Shown: positions 50,118 through 59,956, counted from the first letter of the stretch. The stretch: DNA of 64,000 nt from CAIZGX01 sp044239865 (GCA_044239865.1 JBIIAO010000001.1:62001-126000), one strand, 5' to 3'. A program made the numbers and translations. Notes: generated by a model from the sequence alone, not told the origin.

Positions 50118-50750
50118 ATGTCATCACTAGTCGGAAAAAAAGCGCCTTCATTTAAGGCAGGAGCAATCACTAACGGAGGAACCGTGGTGAGCGATTTTTC
50201 ATTGGATCAGTTCATTGGAAAGAAGCACGTTGTGTTTTTCTTTTACCCAAAGGATTTCACATTCGTTTGTCCAACTGAATTGCACGCATTTCAAGAGAAA
50301 TTAGCAGAATTTGAATCGCGCAATTGTGCAGTGGTTGCGTGTTCTACAGATACAGAAGAAAGTCACTGGGGTTGGTTGCAAATGGAAAAGAATGCAGGCG
50401 GAATCAAAGGAATTACGTATCCAATTGTTGCCGATGTTTCTAAAACCATTTCAGATAATTACGGTGTATTAGCTGGAGAGTATGATTACGACGAAAATGG
50501 AAACTTGGTGGCTAATGGCCCTATGATAGCATACCGCGGATTGTTCTTAATTGACAAGAACGGTGTTGTAATGCATCAGTTAATCAACAATTTTCCATTG
50601 GGAAGAAATGTAGAAGAGGCTTTGCGTATGGTAGATGCTCTTCAGTTTTTTGAAGAGAATGGAGAAGTTTGTCCAGCAAACTGGTCTAAAGGCAGCGAGG
50701 GAATGAAAGCAGACCATGAAGGTGTAGCCAACTATCTTTCAAATCACTAA
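50118..50750 (+). CDS. Typical 2-Cys peroxiredoxin (AhpC/Prx1 type)
   Basis: A 210-residue cytoplasmic peroxidase. The peroxidatic Cys51 lies in KDFTFVCPTELHAF and the resolving Cys in GEVCPANW near residue 170, as in typical 2-Cys enzymes. The GGLG-like and YF-like C-terminal sensitivity motifs are not obvious, so it is probably a robust bacterial form. It reduces H2O2 and organic hydroperoxides with thioredoxin or AhpF as reductant; no ahpF is nearby. Start MSSLVGKKAPSFKAG is chosen, since an upstream in-frame ATG would place the promoter box inside the gene. Confidence 0.96.
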   Translation: MSSLVGKKAPSFKAGAITNGGTVVSDFSLDQFIGKKHVVFFFYPKDFTFVCPTELHAFQEKLAEFESRNCAVVACSTDTEESHWGWLQMEKNAGGIKGITYPIVADVSKTISDNYGVLAGEYDYDENGNLVANGPMIAYRGLFLIDKNGVVMHQLINNFPLGRNVEEALRMVDALQFFEENGEVCPANWSKGSEGMKADHEGVANYLSNH

Positions 50751-50768
50751 TTCAATATGAATTGAAGG

Positions 50769-50797
50769 AAAAGGGCTCTTCGGAGCCCTTTTTTTAT
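50769..50797 (+). terminator. Terminator of the peroxiredoxin gene
   Basis: AAGGGCTC and GAGCCCTT form an 8-bp stem with a TTCG loop, followed by a run of T. Confidence 0.93.
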
Positions 50798-50831
50798 GTT
50801 GTGAATTTATTTGTGCCGTATTCTTGTAATT

Positions 50832-53800
50832 ATGATGAAACGTATATTCTCTTTAGCCTTTTCGTGTTTATTCTCTACTATCCTATTTGCACAAGACCAT
50901 CCGATGTGGACAGATTTTATGCACAGCGATATTTCTGTTTTCGATTTTATAGCTGAAATGAATGCAGCTTGGCCTCAACGACCAACTGAACGCGGACAAG
51001 GGTATAAGCCTTTGGAAAGATACAAGTGGTTAATGGAAAACCATGCCGATGAGAATGGCAAAATGCTAAACGGAAGAGAGACTATTGAGTTGTGGACGGC
51101 TTTGAAGAATTACACGGGAGAACGCTCTTTATCTGGCAATTGGTATCCTTTAGGTCCTATTCTCGATGGTGTTACTACGCGCGATAACATTGAGGGAGTA
51201 GGCAGAGTTTCATGCATCGCCTTTCATCCCACCAATGAACAAATTATGCTTGTGGGCACTCCTGCTGGCGGATTATGGAAATCGACCAACGGAGGTGCTT
51301 CCTGGTCTTCAAGTACAGATTATTTACCAACGCTTGGAATAAGCGCCATCGCTTTCGACCCCTTGAATCCAAACGTTGTGTATGCAGGGACGGGCGATCG
51401 CGACGCGGGTGACTCACCCGGAATGGGCGTTTTGCGCAGCGATGACGGAGGCGACACATGGAATTTTATCAATACAGGAATTTCCACCAGAACAGTAGGT
51501 GGGATTATTGTCTGTGCCGATCAAGCGAACAGTATTGTTATTGCAACCGATTTAGGTATTCGCAGATCAATAGACGGCGGAGCTACTTGGACGCAGGCTT
51601 CATCAAATACTTTCGAGTACAAAGATTTGGCTCAACACCCAACTGAACCAAATATCCTGTATGCGACAGGAGCAGGAAGATTTTACAGAAGTGAAGATTT
51701 CGGTTTAACATGGGCACAAAGCAACTCAGGTGTCTCAAATGGCACACGTATGTGTGTTGCTGTGAATGCAGCCGAACCCGATGCGGTTTATTTACTTCGC
51801 ACAAATACGTATTCATACACTGGTACTTTTAAAAGTGAAGACAAGGGTTTGACTTTTACCTCAATGAGTACTACTCCAAATATTATGGGTTGGTCTGCAG
51901 ATGGCTCGAGCACAGGAGGACAAGCGTGGTATGACCTCTGTTTAACAGGTGACGCTCTAAATGCAAATGTTATTTATTGTGGTGGAATACGAGTGAAGAA
52001 AAGTATTGATGGCGGAGTGAACTGGCAAGACATCAACTCGAATTTCATTCACGTGGATCAGCATGAAATGGCAATCAATCCGCACAATCATGATCTGTAT
52101 GTATGCAACGACGGTGGACTTTATCGCTATGTGAACAACAGCGAATGGCAAGACATTTCAAGCGGAATAGTTAACGGACAAATATATCGAATGGGGCAAT
52201 CGCCGCATGACGGAGCAAGAGCATTAACCGGATTTCAAGACAATGGTACAGCGGAATTTCAAGGTGCTCGCTGGGCTAGAACTGGCGGCGGAGACGGATT
52301 CGAATGCATGTATGATTACGAAGATGAGGGACGTAGATACAGCAGTATTTATTACGGCGAGTTGTACAGAACTTCATCAAACTATGTCAATCAGAAATTT
52401 GCAGGCAACGGAACAAACGACATGACCGAAGAGGGTGCTTGGAGCACGCCTTTTTGCTTGCACCCAGACAGCAGTTCAACCATGTATGTTGGAATGAAAA
52501 ACATTTGGAGATCGAAGAACATCAAGCACGTTGAAAAGGATTCTATCACGTGGGAAAAAATATCGACGAATTTCCTGAGTGCCAACACCACCAATTGCAA
52601 TCAAATACGAGCGCATTACTCAAAAGGAAATGTGTTGTATGCTTCGAAGGGTTCTCGTAAAATGGGAAGAACAGATAACGCCATGGGTGATACGGTAGTG
52701 TGGCAAAACATCAGTACCTATTTGCCGAATGCAGTTGTTGCAGTAAATGCAATTGAGACGCACAAAACAGATTCGCTGACAGTGTACATCGCTTTCAATA
52801 AGAACGTTTATAAAAGTTTAAATGGAGGAGCATCTTGGACACTCATGACTCCAAATTTGCCAGACGTTGCCGTGAATACGATTGTTTCAGATACCTCTTC
52901 GGTGATAGAAAATCTATACATCGGAACCGATTTAGGAATTTATTATTGGGATGCAAGCATGATTGAATGGGTGAATTTCTCTTCAGGATTCCCTTACGCT
53001 GCGCGCGTTACGGAGTTGGAAATTGCATACGATTCACCAAAACGAATTCGCGCATCAACCTATGGTAGAGGCATGTGGGAAAGTGATTTGTACAGCCCGG
53101 AGACGAATGTGTTTCCAACCAGCGCAGTGTGGAATTCACCAAGTACTTCCGGGGAGGTTATTGGAACTTTCGATGCAGAGATTTTCTTCTATCGGAATTT
53201 GACCAACGTAGATGTAAGCGATTTAACTATTTCCGATTTTTATATTGAAAATGGAACAGTGAATTCTGTTACAGGTGGTCCTTTCAACTACATGGTTAAT
53301 GTTACACCAACGACTTTTGGTCAAGTAAGAGTAGTTCTTCCGAGCAATTCCGCAATCGATAATTTCTTTACGGGAAATGCCGCAAGTGATACATTGAAAT
53401 TAGTCTTTATGCAGGCGCCTGCTGCATTCGGCAGCAAAGGTCCTGGCGGAGTAGGAGATAGCGATGATCTCGCTTTTTGGATGCGAGCAGATAATGGAGC
53501 ATTAATGAACGGAGCGCTCTCTGCGAATGACGGTGATCCCGTTTACGTGTGGCAAGATCAAAGTGGAAACAACAACTCAGCGTCACAGGGAAGCGTGAAT
53601 CAGCGCCCAACATTTGTTGCAAATAATGGCGTGTATAATCGTCCAGGAATTCAATTCGACGGGGATAATGATTTCTTGGAAATGAATGATATTTTAGGTG
53701 GAAGAAGTTCCAGTGCCTATTGCGTGGTTGAAACAGATTCTATCTTGTTCAACGATCACGGTTGGTTCGCCAGTGCGCGTGTTCCGAACGGATACCTTCT

Positions 53801-54878
53801 TCATCCTTGGAAAAACGATTACTACTACCACGGTGAAGTTTTAGATTTGGAATCAAATTATTCGAGCTCGCCAATATTTTATATCGGCGAAGCCACTTCG
53901 CCACACATCTACGGACTAATCTACGAGCAAGACGATTTACATCAATTGTTCTACACCATTTTCGATGATCATTTATATCCTTTTCCGGGCGTGAACATTG
54001 GCGCGCGTGACAACACCACGCCCATTGATATTCGCTTCGGATGGGATTACGATGATCGTTTTGGAAAGGGAAGAATGGGTGAAAACATCTTGTACAAACG
54101 CAGACTGTTTCTTTCACATCACACCATTGTAAATAATTATTTAGCGGTGAAATACGGAATGGATTTAGGCTTGCAATCCCGCTATTTTCATCCGAATTAT
54201 GCTGAAGAAGTTATTGGTGTAGGACAGGAAAATTCAGGCGACAAACATGAAGTAGCTCAAGGAATGGGCGTGCTTGAAGTAAGTGCTCTGGGAAGTATGG
54301 TTAATGGGAATTATCTTTTAGTGGGAAGTGATGTCAACGGAATGAACGTAACCAATTCCGTATATCCGTTTATCTCGAATCGAATTGAACGCACCTATGC
54401 ATTTACTCGAACTGGAAACGCATTCAATTCCACACTGCGCATTCAAGCTTCAGAATTGACGGGGTTGAATGAGGTGAATGTCATAGTTAGTGAATCAGAA
54501 GGATTCAACACATCAACGGCTTTGCAAGTTTATCCAATGACGTTGGTAGGCGATGTGTACGAAGTCACATTGCAATTGCCAGCAACGGGTGTGTTCACTA
54601 TTGGTGAAACTCCAGTTTTGAATGTGAATGAAAATTCATTGAATTCGATTTCGATTTTCCCTGTTCCAACTGGAGATAAATTGAATGTAAACTTAGGTCA
54701 TGAGGTCTTGAATGAAACGAATTACACCGTTTATTCGGCTGAAGGAAAGCTGGTGCTAGCAGGGCGCATCCAGTCCGCCAAGCAGCAGCTGAATCTTGAG
54801 GGATTGGCTTCCGGAGTTTATGTGTTACAGATTCAAGATTCAGGTTCACTGGTGAAGAAGGACTTTATAAAATTGTAA
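50832..54878 (+). CDS. Very large secreted BNR/sortilin-like repeat protein with T9SS type A tail
   Basis: About 1348 residues from ATG 50832 (signal peptide MKRIFSLAFSCLF...LFAQ). The N-terminal 700 residues form a beta-propeller with BNR/sortilin-type repeats: GGLWKSTNGGASWS, GVLRSDDGGDTWNF, LGIRRSIDGGATWTQ, RVKKSIDGGVNWQDI. A middle region with DSDDLAFWMRADNGA and a VYVWQDQSGNNNSAS segment resembles a LamG/concanavalin-like fold. The last 80 residues are a type A T9SS tail (SISIFPVPTGDKLNVNL...GLASGVYVLQIQD). It is a secreted surface protein, perhaps binding glycans. It is probably followed by an independent promoter. Confidence 0.9.
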   Translation: MMKRIFSLAFSCLFSTILFAQDHPMWTDFMHSDISVFDFIAEMNAAWPQRPTERGQGYKPLERYKWLMENHADENGKMLNGRETIELWTALKNYTGERSLSGNWYPLGPILDGVTTRDNIEGVGRVSCIAFHPTNEQIMLVGTPAGGLWKSTNGGASWSSSTDYLPTLGISAIAFDPLNPNVVYAGTGDRDAGDSPGMGVLRSDDGGDTWNFINTGISTRTVGGIIVCADQANSIVIATDLGIRRSIDGGATWTQASSNTFEYKDLAQHPTEPNILYATGAGRFYRSEDFGLTWAQSNSGVSNGTRMCVAVNAAEPDAVYLLRTNTYSYTGTFKSEDKGLTFTSMSTTPNIMGWSADGSSTGGQAWYDLCLTGDALNANVIYCGGIRVKKSIDGGVNWQDINSNFIHVDQHEMAINPHNHDLYVCNDGGLYRYVNNSEWQDISSGIVNGQIYRMGQSPHDGARALTGFQDNGTAEFQGARWARTGGGDGFECMYDYEDEGRRYSSIYYGELYRTSSNYVNQKFAGNGTNDMTEEGAWSTPFCLHPDSSSTMYVGMKNIWRSKNIKHVEKDSITWEKISTNFLSANTTNCNQIRAHYSKGNVLYASKGSRKMGRTDNAMGDTVVWQNISTYLPNAVVAVNAIETHKTDSLTVYIAFNKNVYKSLNGGASWTLMTPNLPDVAVNTIVSDTSSVIENLYIGTDLGIYYWDASMIEWVNFSSGFPYAARVTELEIAYDSPKRIRASTYGRGMWESDLYSPETNVFPTSAVWNSPSTSGEVIGTFDAEIFFYRNLTNVDVSDLTISDFYIENGTVNSVTGGPFNYMVNVTPTTFGQVRVVLPSNSAIDNFFTGNAASDTLKLVFMQAPAAFGSKGPGGVGDSDDLAFWMRADNGALMNGALSANDGDPVYVWQDQSGNNNSASQGSVNQRPTFVANNGVYNRPGIQFDGDNDFLEMNDILGGRSSSAYCVVETDSILFNDHGWFASARVPNGYLLHPWKNDYYYHGEVLDLESNYSSSPIFYIGEATSPHIYGLIYEQDDLHQLFYTIFDDHLYPFPGVNIGARDNTTPIDIRFGWDYDDRFGKGRMGENILYKRRLFLSHHTIVNNYLAVKYGMDLGLQSRYFHPNYAEEVIGVGQENSGDKHEVAQGMGVLEVSALGSMVNGNYLLVGSDVNGMNVTNSVYPFISNRIERTYAFTRTGNAFNSTLRIQASELTGLNEVNVIVSESEGFNTSTALQVYPMTLVGDVYEVTLQLPATGVFTIGETPVLNVNENSLNSISIFPVPTGDKLNVNLGHEVLNETNYTVYSAEGKLVLAGRIQSAKQQLNLEGLASGVYVLQIQDSGSLVKKDFIKL

Positions 54879-54882
54879 GAAC

Positions 54883-54890
54883 TATATTTG
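54883..54890 (+). promoter_or_regulatory. -7 box of the 548-residue T9SS gene
   Basis: TATATTTG matches TAnnTTTG and ends 21 nt before the ATG at 54912. It begins just after the stop of the preceding gene. No clear -33 element is seen. Confidence 0.5.
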
Positions 54891-54911
54891 TGTGGACCTT
54901 AAACTATAACC

Positions 54912-56558
54912 ATGCGTAAATATCTAATTATTGCCTTTTGTGTTTTCTCAATTTCTTCAATGGCACAAACGTCCATTAGCGATTGCGATGGGGCTATTGT
55001 TTTGTGTGGTGATTTATACACCGAGACACAGGCTTCGTTTAACACAGGAAATGTGATTGAGGCAACGGGCTCTTGCAACCAGGGTTTAGAACAAAGTTCT
55101 GTTTGGTACACCTTCACGGTTCAGGCCGACGGGAACTTGAGTTTTATTTTAGATCCATTGAACGATGTAGACGATTATGATTGGGGATTGTTTAACATCA
55201 CAACAGGTGGTTGCGGTGGTCTGGGAACAACATCTCCGGAAGTTGAATGCAACAGCTATGGAGATTTTACGTTCAATGGGCCTACGGGAATTTCTTCGGC
55301 AAATGGAGGTATTGGAACCTCCAACGGACCTGGCAACACCTTTGGACCCCCTTTCAATGCCGATCTTCCTGTTGTTGTTGGACAAACATATGCCTTGGTT
55401 GTTATGAATTGGTCGAACAGCCTAGACGGATACACCATAGACTTTGGACAATCTACTGCTTCGCTGTATGATCAAGTGCCACCTGTTCCCATTAGCGCTG
55501 TTACTGATTGTAGCAATTTAACGGTGGTATTATCTTTCAGTGAGCCCATTGTTGGTACGTCGGTTCAACCAACAGATTTTACAATTACAGGCCCGAGCGG
55601 AACCATCACTGTTCAGTCTGTTACAGCAAACAATCCAACGATGGCCGATGTCTTCACCATTCAATTGACGAATCAGGTTTTAATTGGAGGTACATACACT
55701 TTGAACATTACGAACACAACAGGCTTTGTAGAAGATGCATGTGGAAATTTGGGGACACAGAGTATTACTTTCGAGATAACAGATCCAATAAGTTTCGACG
55801 TGGCAACAACCACGGCCTGCAACAGTCTTGGAGGAAGTGTATCTATATCGAATATTATTGGCGGCGATGGAAATTACACGTTGAACTTCAACGGATCCAA
55901 TCAAGCGCAATATGAACTTTCGAATATTATAGCAGGAAATTATACAGCAACCATAACAGATGGAAACGGTTGCCTGCGAGCAATTCCAGTAACAGTTCCG
56001 AATCAAGATATTCAACTTGCCATTCCTTCTCAAGATTCACTTACGTGCTTAAACTCAACTGTGGAAATACTAGGTGTTGAAGTTACACCAGTTCAAAATG
56101 TTTCTTATTCTTGGACAGGTCCCGGGTTGACAAGCACCTCAGTGGCTAATCCGATTGCAACTGAACCAGGAGTCTTGGACTTGTTTGTGACGAATTTGGA
56201 TAATGGTTGTTCTGATTCTGGTTCTTTAGAAATCTTTGCGGGTGATGTCTATTCACTTGATCTCAGCACGATGATTCTTCCGAATATTGTTACGGTCGAG
56301 CAAGATCAATTGAATGATGATTGGAGAGCCATTTTGGCTTCAGATCCGTTGCTTGATTTAACTGCGCTTTTCCTTGAGTATGATCTAACCGTTTTCAATC
56401 GTTGGGGTGGTGTTGTGTTTGAAAGCACAGTCACTAACAAATATTGGGATGCCAGTGATGTAACTCCAGGTACTTACTTCTATTTATTTCATTACAAAAC
56501 AGATTGTGGAACTGCCGTTGAAGAGACAGTGGAAGGGACAATTCTTGTTGTTGAATGA
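54912..56558 (+). CDS. Secreted protein with Ig-like domain and gliding-motility type (T9SS type B) C-terminus
   Basis: A 548-residue exported protein with a signal peptide ending SMAQ. Residues 22-185 are a PPC/MAM-like sandwich (SDCDGAIVLCGDLY...). Residues 190-295 form an SbsA-like Ig domain (VVLSFSEPIVGTSVQPTDF). Residues about 300-370 are SprB-type repeats (ITDGNGCLRAIPVTV). The final 75 residues carry the CHU_C gliding-motility-associated type B sorting domain (LTVFNRWGGVVFEST, YWDASDVTPGTYFYLFHY). It leaves via T9SS and is probably held by a PorP/SprF-like partner, which is absent here. The lipid kinase gene overlaps its stop (ATGA). Confidence 0.92.
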   Translation: MRKYLIIAFCVFSISSMAQTSISDCDGAIVLCGDLYTETQASFNTGNVIEATGSCNQGLEQSSVWYTFTVQADGNLSFILDPLNDVDDYDWGLFNITTGGCGGLGTTSPEVECNSYGDFTFNGPTGISSANGGIGTSNGPGNTFGPPFNADLPVVVGQTYALVVMNWSNSLDGYTIDFGQSTASLYDQVPPVPISAVTDCSNLTVVLSFSEPIVGTSVQPTDFTITGPSGTITVQSVTANNPTMADVFTIQLTNQVLIGGTYTLNITNTTGFVEDACGNLGTQSITFEITDPISFDVATTTACNSLGGSVSISNIIGGDGNYTLNFNGSNQAQYELSNIIAGNYTATITDGNGCLRAIPVTVPNQDIQLAIPSQDSLTCLNSTVEILGVEVTPVQNVSYSWTGPGLTSTSVANPIATEPGVLDLFVTNLDNGCSDSGSLEIFAGDVYSLDLSTMILPNIVTVEQDQLNDDWRAILASDPLLDLTALFLEYDLTVFNRWGGVVFESTVTNKYWDASDVTPGTYFYLFHYKTDCGTAVEETVEGTILVVE

Positions 56559-57448
56559 AGTTAGGTGTTATTCTGCACGGTGCGAAAAGCAATAGGCACA
56601 GTCAACGCAAAGAAATCGAAAAAATATTTTCTCATTGGGAACTTCAAATTCGAATTACTGAATATCATAAGCACGCTGAAAAAATTGCGAAGGAACTTTG
56701 CAACGAATCTTGCGATGTGGTTTTAGTTTGCGGTGGCGACGGTAGTTTGAACCTTGCTGCAAATGGAATTTTCAATTCTGAAAATCCGCAAACACCTCTT
56801 GCCATTTGGCCTTCTGGAACAGGCAACGATTTTGTGAAGACGTTGGAAGTGCCGAAATCATTTCAGGAATTACGAACATGTATTGAAAAAAGAAATTTCA
56901 AGTCCATTGATTTGCCCTGCATGGAATGGGATGGAAAGAAACGTGCGTTTTTGAATGTTACTGATCTTGGATTAGGAGGTTGTGTGGCATACGACATGAC
57001 GCGAAGCAAAAGAAGGTTGGGTTCGTTCATTACCTACCAATGGCTTATCATTAAGAATTTGATTCGTTTTAAAAAGCGAACCATTCATTTTGATTTAGAT
57101 GGAAAAAAGTACAATGCCCGAGCTATGAATTTCGTTGTTGCTAACGCGAAATACTTCGGTTCTGGATTAGGGATATCTCCAGACAGTAACGTCACTGATG
57201 GAATGCTTGAAGTTATTGTCATTGGCGATTTGAATATTTTCGAGTACTTGTATTTTGTTCCGAAAGTGCGCAAGTGCAAGAAGCTTTCCTTTCACAAGAT
57301 TCAATATTATTCATCAAAAAAAATAAGCATCGAAACCGAAGTTCCGATGCCTATTGATATGGACGGAGAGTTTGTTGGATTTTCTCCGATGTCTATTTCA
57401 CTTCAACATAAAATAAACGTTGTTGTTAGAAACGACCGCGAAGTGTGA
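56555..57448 (+). CDS. Diacylglycerol kinase catalytic-domain lipid kinase
   Basis: A 297-residue cytoplasmic or membrane-associated kinase of the DagK_cat/YegS family. Visible marks are VVLVCGGDGSLNLAANGIF (the GGDGT-type nucleotide loop, here GGDGS), IWPSGTGNDFVKTL and MDGEFVG near the end. It phosphorylates lipids such as diacylglycerol or sphingoid bases; the substrate is not predictable. The start overlaps the previous stop by 4 nt, so it is coupled to a T9SS cargo gene, an unexpected pair. The last 23 nt overlap the convergent TonB receptor gene. Confidence 0.93.
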   Translation: MKLGVILHGAKSNRHSQRKEIEKIFSHWELQIRITEYHKHAEKIAKELCNESCDVVLVCGGDGSLNLAANGIFNSENPQTPLAIWPSGTGNDFVKTLEVPKSFQELRTCIEKRNFKSIDLPCMEWDGKKRAFLNVTDLGLGGCVAYDMTRSKRRLGSFITYQWLIIKNLIRFKKRTIHFDLDGKKYNARAMNFVVANAKYFGSGLGISPDSNVTDGMLEVIVIGDLNIFEYLYFVPKVRKCKKLSFHKIQYYSSKKISIETEVPMPIDMDGEFVGFSPMSISLQHKINVVVRNDREV

Positions 57449-59837
57449 GAGTAACGTTGCGTCCTGCTCCCGAAATATTCGAAGCGAAAACCCGGTAGTT
57501 GACATCTAGAATATTTTCCAATCCAACCATCAACTGAACGTTTTCTTTCATTTGATAGCTTGCTCGCGCATTCAAGGTATACCATGCGGGCATGCCGTCG
57601 GGCGTTGCATATTTCTCGTTGTCTTCGGCGTCTAAGCGGTAATCTGCAATGCGTTTCCAACCGTTGTACAACACTGAAAATTCACCGCGGAATTTTTGTT
57701 GTTGGACTGTAATTCCCGTTCTTCCGTATACAGGAGGTATGTGGTCCAAGGGCGTATCGCCGATGTCGGTCTTGATTCTTCCGTAGGTATAAACAACAGA
57801 AGACTGCAAACTGAATTGATCGTTGACTTGGGAATTCAAGGAAAGGTTTCCGCCATAGATATATGCTTCGCTGGCATTGATGGTGGTGTAAACGGGGCTT
57901 AATGTTCCATCGTAAAAAACAGAATCTTGTCCGTTGAATTGTGCTTTACCTGTGGTTAAAGCGTTGGTGTAATTCATGTAATATGCGTTTAGCGCAAGAG
58001 TTGTTTTTCCATTGAATTTGCGTTCAATGGTTGCTTCAACGTTGGCTACTTTTTCAGGTTTTAATTCGTTGTTTGGAACAATTAAATTTCCAGCGTTACT
58101 CTCAAAAACTTTCGAAAGATCGTCGACATTCGGAGCGCGAAAGCCAGTGCTAGCGAGGGCTATGATGCGCCATTTCGAATTCGGTGCAACAATGACTCCG
58201 ACACTTCCGTTGAGGTTTCTGTTCGATTGATTCACATCTGAGAAGGGAAAGTTGAAGAACGAATTGTCTGTGAACAAGGCGGTGAGTTTGACGAGTGAAT
58301 AGCGAAGCCCAGCGTTCAATGTGATTTTCCTTGTAGCTTTAAGAATAGCCGTTCCGTAGGCAGCTGTGCCGCTCATGGTTGAACCACCGTTGGCATAACG
58401 CGTATCCAAAGCGCTTTGAGCTCCTGTGAAAATATTTTCTGAATAGGCAGTGCTGGTTACGTCGTTGAAGTAATATTCTAGGCCGTAGTTTGCAGTTAAT
58501 GTTCGTGCAATTGTTTTCGAGAAGTCGGCATTCACAGAATACACTTTTACGTTTTCGAAACGGTTGTTCAGGTTTGGGCTGTTGAATAATCTATCGTGTC
58601 GCGATTGATCAATGTTCTGCCACGCTAACGTAATTCTACCTGTTGTGTACAACCTCTTTCCGTTGTAGAGATTGGCGTGATAGGCCACCATGGCGCGTGT
58701 TTGCGGTCCGTAATACCATTCTCCGAATCGAGGGATTCCTATACTCACTTGCGTTAAGCGATCGTAACGCGGAACATCGTTCGTAGTTGAATACTGAATG
58801 TTCAACGTGTGCGTTAACTTGTCGCTTTGCTTGAAGGAAAGTTTTTCCATGAAGTCGTATTGCTTGTATGCTGAACCTACTTGGACATTTGGATTCGGAT
58901 TCGTCATTACGCTGTCTCTTCCATCGATACGTTCAACGTACCAGGGACGTTGTCCGAATGATGGGTAGTTCGGATTTCGAATATTTCCTTGTCTAAGGTC
59001 TCCGAAATTATTGAAGGTAAAAGCGGTGAAAGTTGCGAAACGTTCGGTGCTTGTTTCGAGATTAATGTGTGTGCCGGTTTGGTCGGCACTGCTGTAACGA
59101 AGCATAACGTTTCCGCGAACGAGTCTATCTCCAGAGGTGAAGTGCGGTGAGCGTGTGTTGAAACTCATAACTCCGCCCAATGCATCTGAACCATAGGCCA
59201 CAGCGCTTGGACCATAAGCCACTTCAATATTCTCCATAGCCATTGGATCAAGGCTAAGAATGTCTTGCAAGTGTCCACCGCGATAAATGGCGTTGTTCAT
59301 ACGAACACCGTCTACAACATAAAGAACTTTATTTGCTTCAAATCCGCGAATGATAGGAGATCCACCACCAAGTTGACTTTTTTGAATGAGTGCTGTACCT
59401 GTTTGTGAAAGTAAATCAGCTGCATTTGCCGGATTAATGAACTGTATGTCCTTGCGTTGAATGGAACTTACTTGTTGGGCAACCAATTCAGATTGGTTTG
59501 TTGATCTAGTTGCTGAAATGACCATTTGCGAAAGGGTTACATTCGAACCCACTAAAAAAACATCCATGCCTTCAGAGACTTCTGAAGTGGGTAGGTACTT
59601 CACTTCGTAACCATTGGCTGTAATGAAGAAACTGCCGAAATGCTTTGGAAGGTCAATGATTCCCTCGTTGTTTGTATTGCCAATGAAATCATGAAGTTCA
59701 ATGTTGTTAGCTGAAATGAAAACAGAAGCACCTGAAATGGCCTCGAGGGTGGTTAAATCTTTAACCGTTATGGTTTGTGCATACGCTGAAAGAGCGCTAG
59801 CAATGGCTAGCACAGCGCATAGTAAAATACGTTTCAT
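57426..59837 (-). CDS. TonB-dependent outer membrane receptor
   Basis: An 803-residue receptor with a signal peptide ending AYAQ. Residues 22-95 are a carboxypeptidase-like regulatory beta domain. Residues about 100-225 form the plug (ISATRSTNQSELVAQQ, QTGTALIQKSQLGGGSPIIRGFEANKVLYVVDGVRM, YGPSAVAYGSDALGGVMSFNTR). The rest is a 22-strand barrel ending VTLTLRGRF. The plug resembles the CirA/haem-siderophore group. The ligand is unknown. It shares the minus strand with RlpA and a small membrane protein, and a microhairpin string separates it from the latter. Confidence 0.94.
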   Translation of the reverse strand: MKRILLCAVLAIASALSAYAQTITVKDLTTLEAISGASVFISANNIELHDFIGNTNNEGIIDLPKHFGSFFITANGYEVKYLPTSEVSEGMDVFLVGSNVTLSQMVISATRSTNQSELVAQQVSSIQRKDIQFINPANAADLLSQTGTALIQKSQLGGGSPIIRGFEANKVLYVVDGVRMNNAIYRGGHLQDILSLDPMAMENIEVAYGPSAVAYGSDALGGVMSFNTRSPHFTSGDRLVRGNVMLRYSSADQTGTHINLETSTERFATFTAFTFNNFGDLRQGNIRNPNYPSFGQRPWYVERIDGRDSVMTNPNPNVQVGSAYKQYDFMEKLSFKQSDKLTHTLNIQYSTTNDVPRYDRLTQVSIGIPRFGEWYYGPQTRAMVAYHANLYNGKRLYTTGRITLAWQNIDQSRHDRLFNSPNLNNRFENVKVYSVNADFSKTIARTLTANYGLEYYFNDVTSTAYSENIFTGAQSALDTRYANGGSTMSGTAAYGTAILKATRKITLNAGLRYSLVKLTALFTDNSFFNFPFSDVNQSNRNLNGSVGVIVAPNSKWRIIALASTGFRAPNVDDLSKVFESNAGNLIVPNNELKPEKVANVEATIERKFNGKTTLALNAYYMNYTNALTTGKAQFNGQDSVFYDGTLSPVYTTINASEAYIYGGNLSLNSQVNDQFSLQSSVVYTYGRIKTDIGDTPLDHIPPVYGRTGITVQQQKFRGEFSVLYNGWKRIADYRLDAEDNEKYATPDGMPAWYTLNARASYQMKENVQLMVGLENILDVNYRVFASNISGAGRNVTLTLRGRF

Positions 59838-59872
59838 TGTAAATTTTATTTGTTAATCGCTGAATTATTAGA

Positions 59873-59956
59873 TGCGAAGCAAGGTTCCTGAGGAAAGGTG
59901 TTTTACAAGATGCAAGCAAGATTCCTTCAGAAAGGTGTTTCACAAGGTGCTTCGCA
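59873..59956. repeat. Microhairpin string 5 (7 hairpins, spacer AGR)
   Basis: TGC-GAA-GCA (59873), TTCC-TGA-GGAA (59885), TGT-TTT-ACA (59899), TGC-AA-GCA (59911), TTC-CTTCA-GAA (59922), TGT-TTC-ACA (59936) and TGC-TTC-GCA (59948-59956) follow one another. The six spacers are AGG, AGG, AGA, AGA, AGG, AGG. It lies in the 130-nt gap between the small membrane-protein gene (stop at 59968) and the TonB receptor start, so it is inside a likely transcript and 3' of the first stop. Confidence 0.92.

Noticed and set aside
59873..59956. Simple 36-bp direct repeat upstream of the TonB receptor
   Set aside because: The two halves look like diverged copies, but the regular 3-nt spacers and matched arms fit the microhairpin description better.
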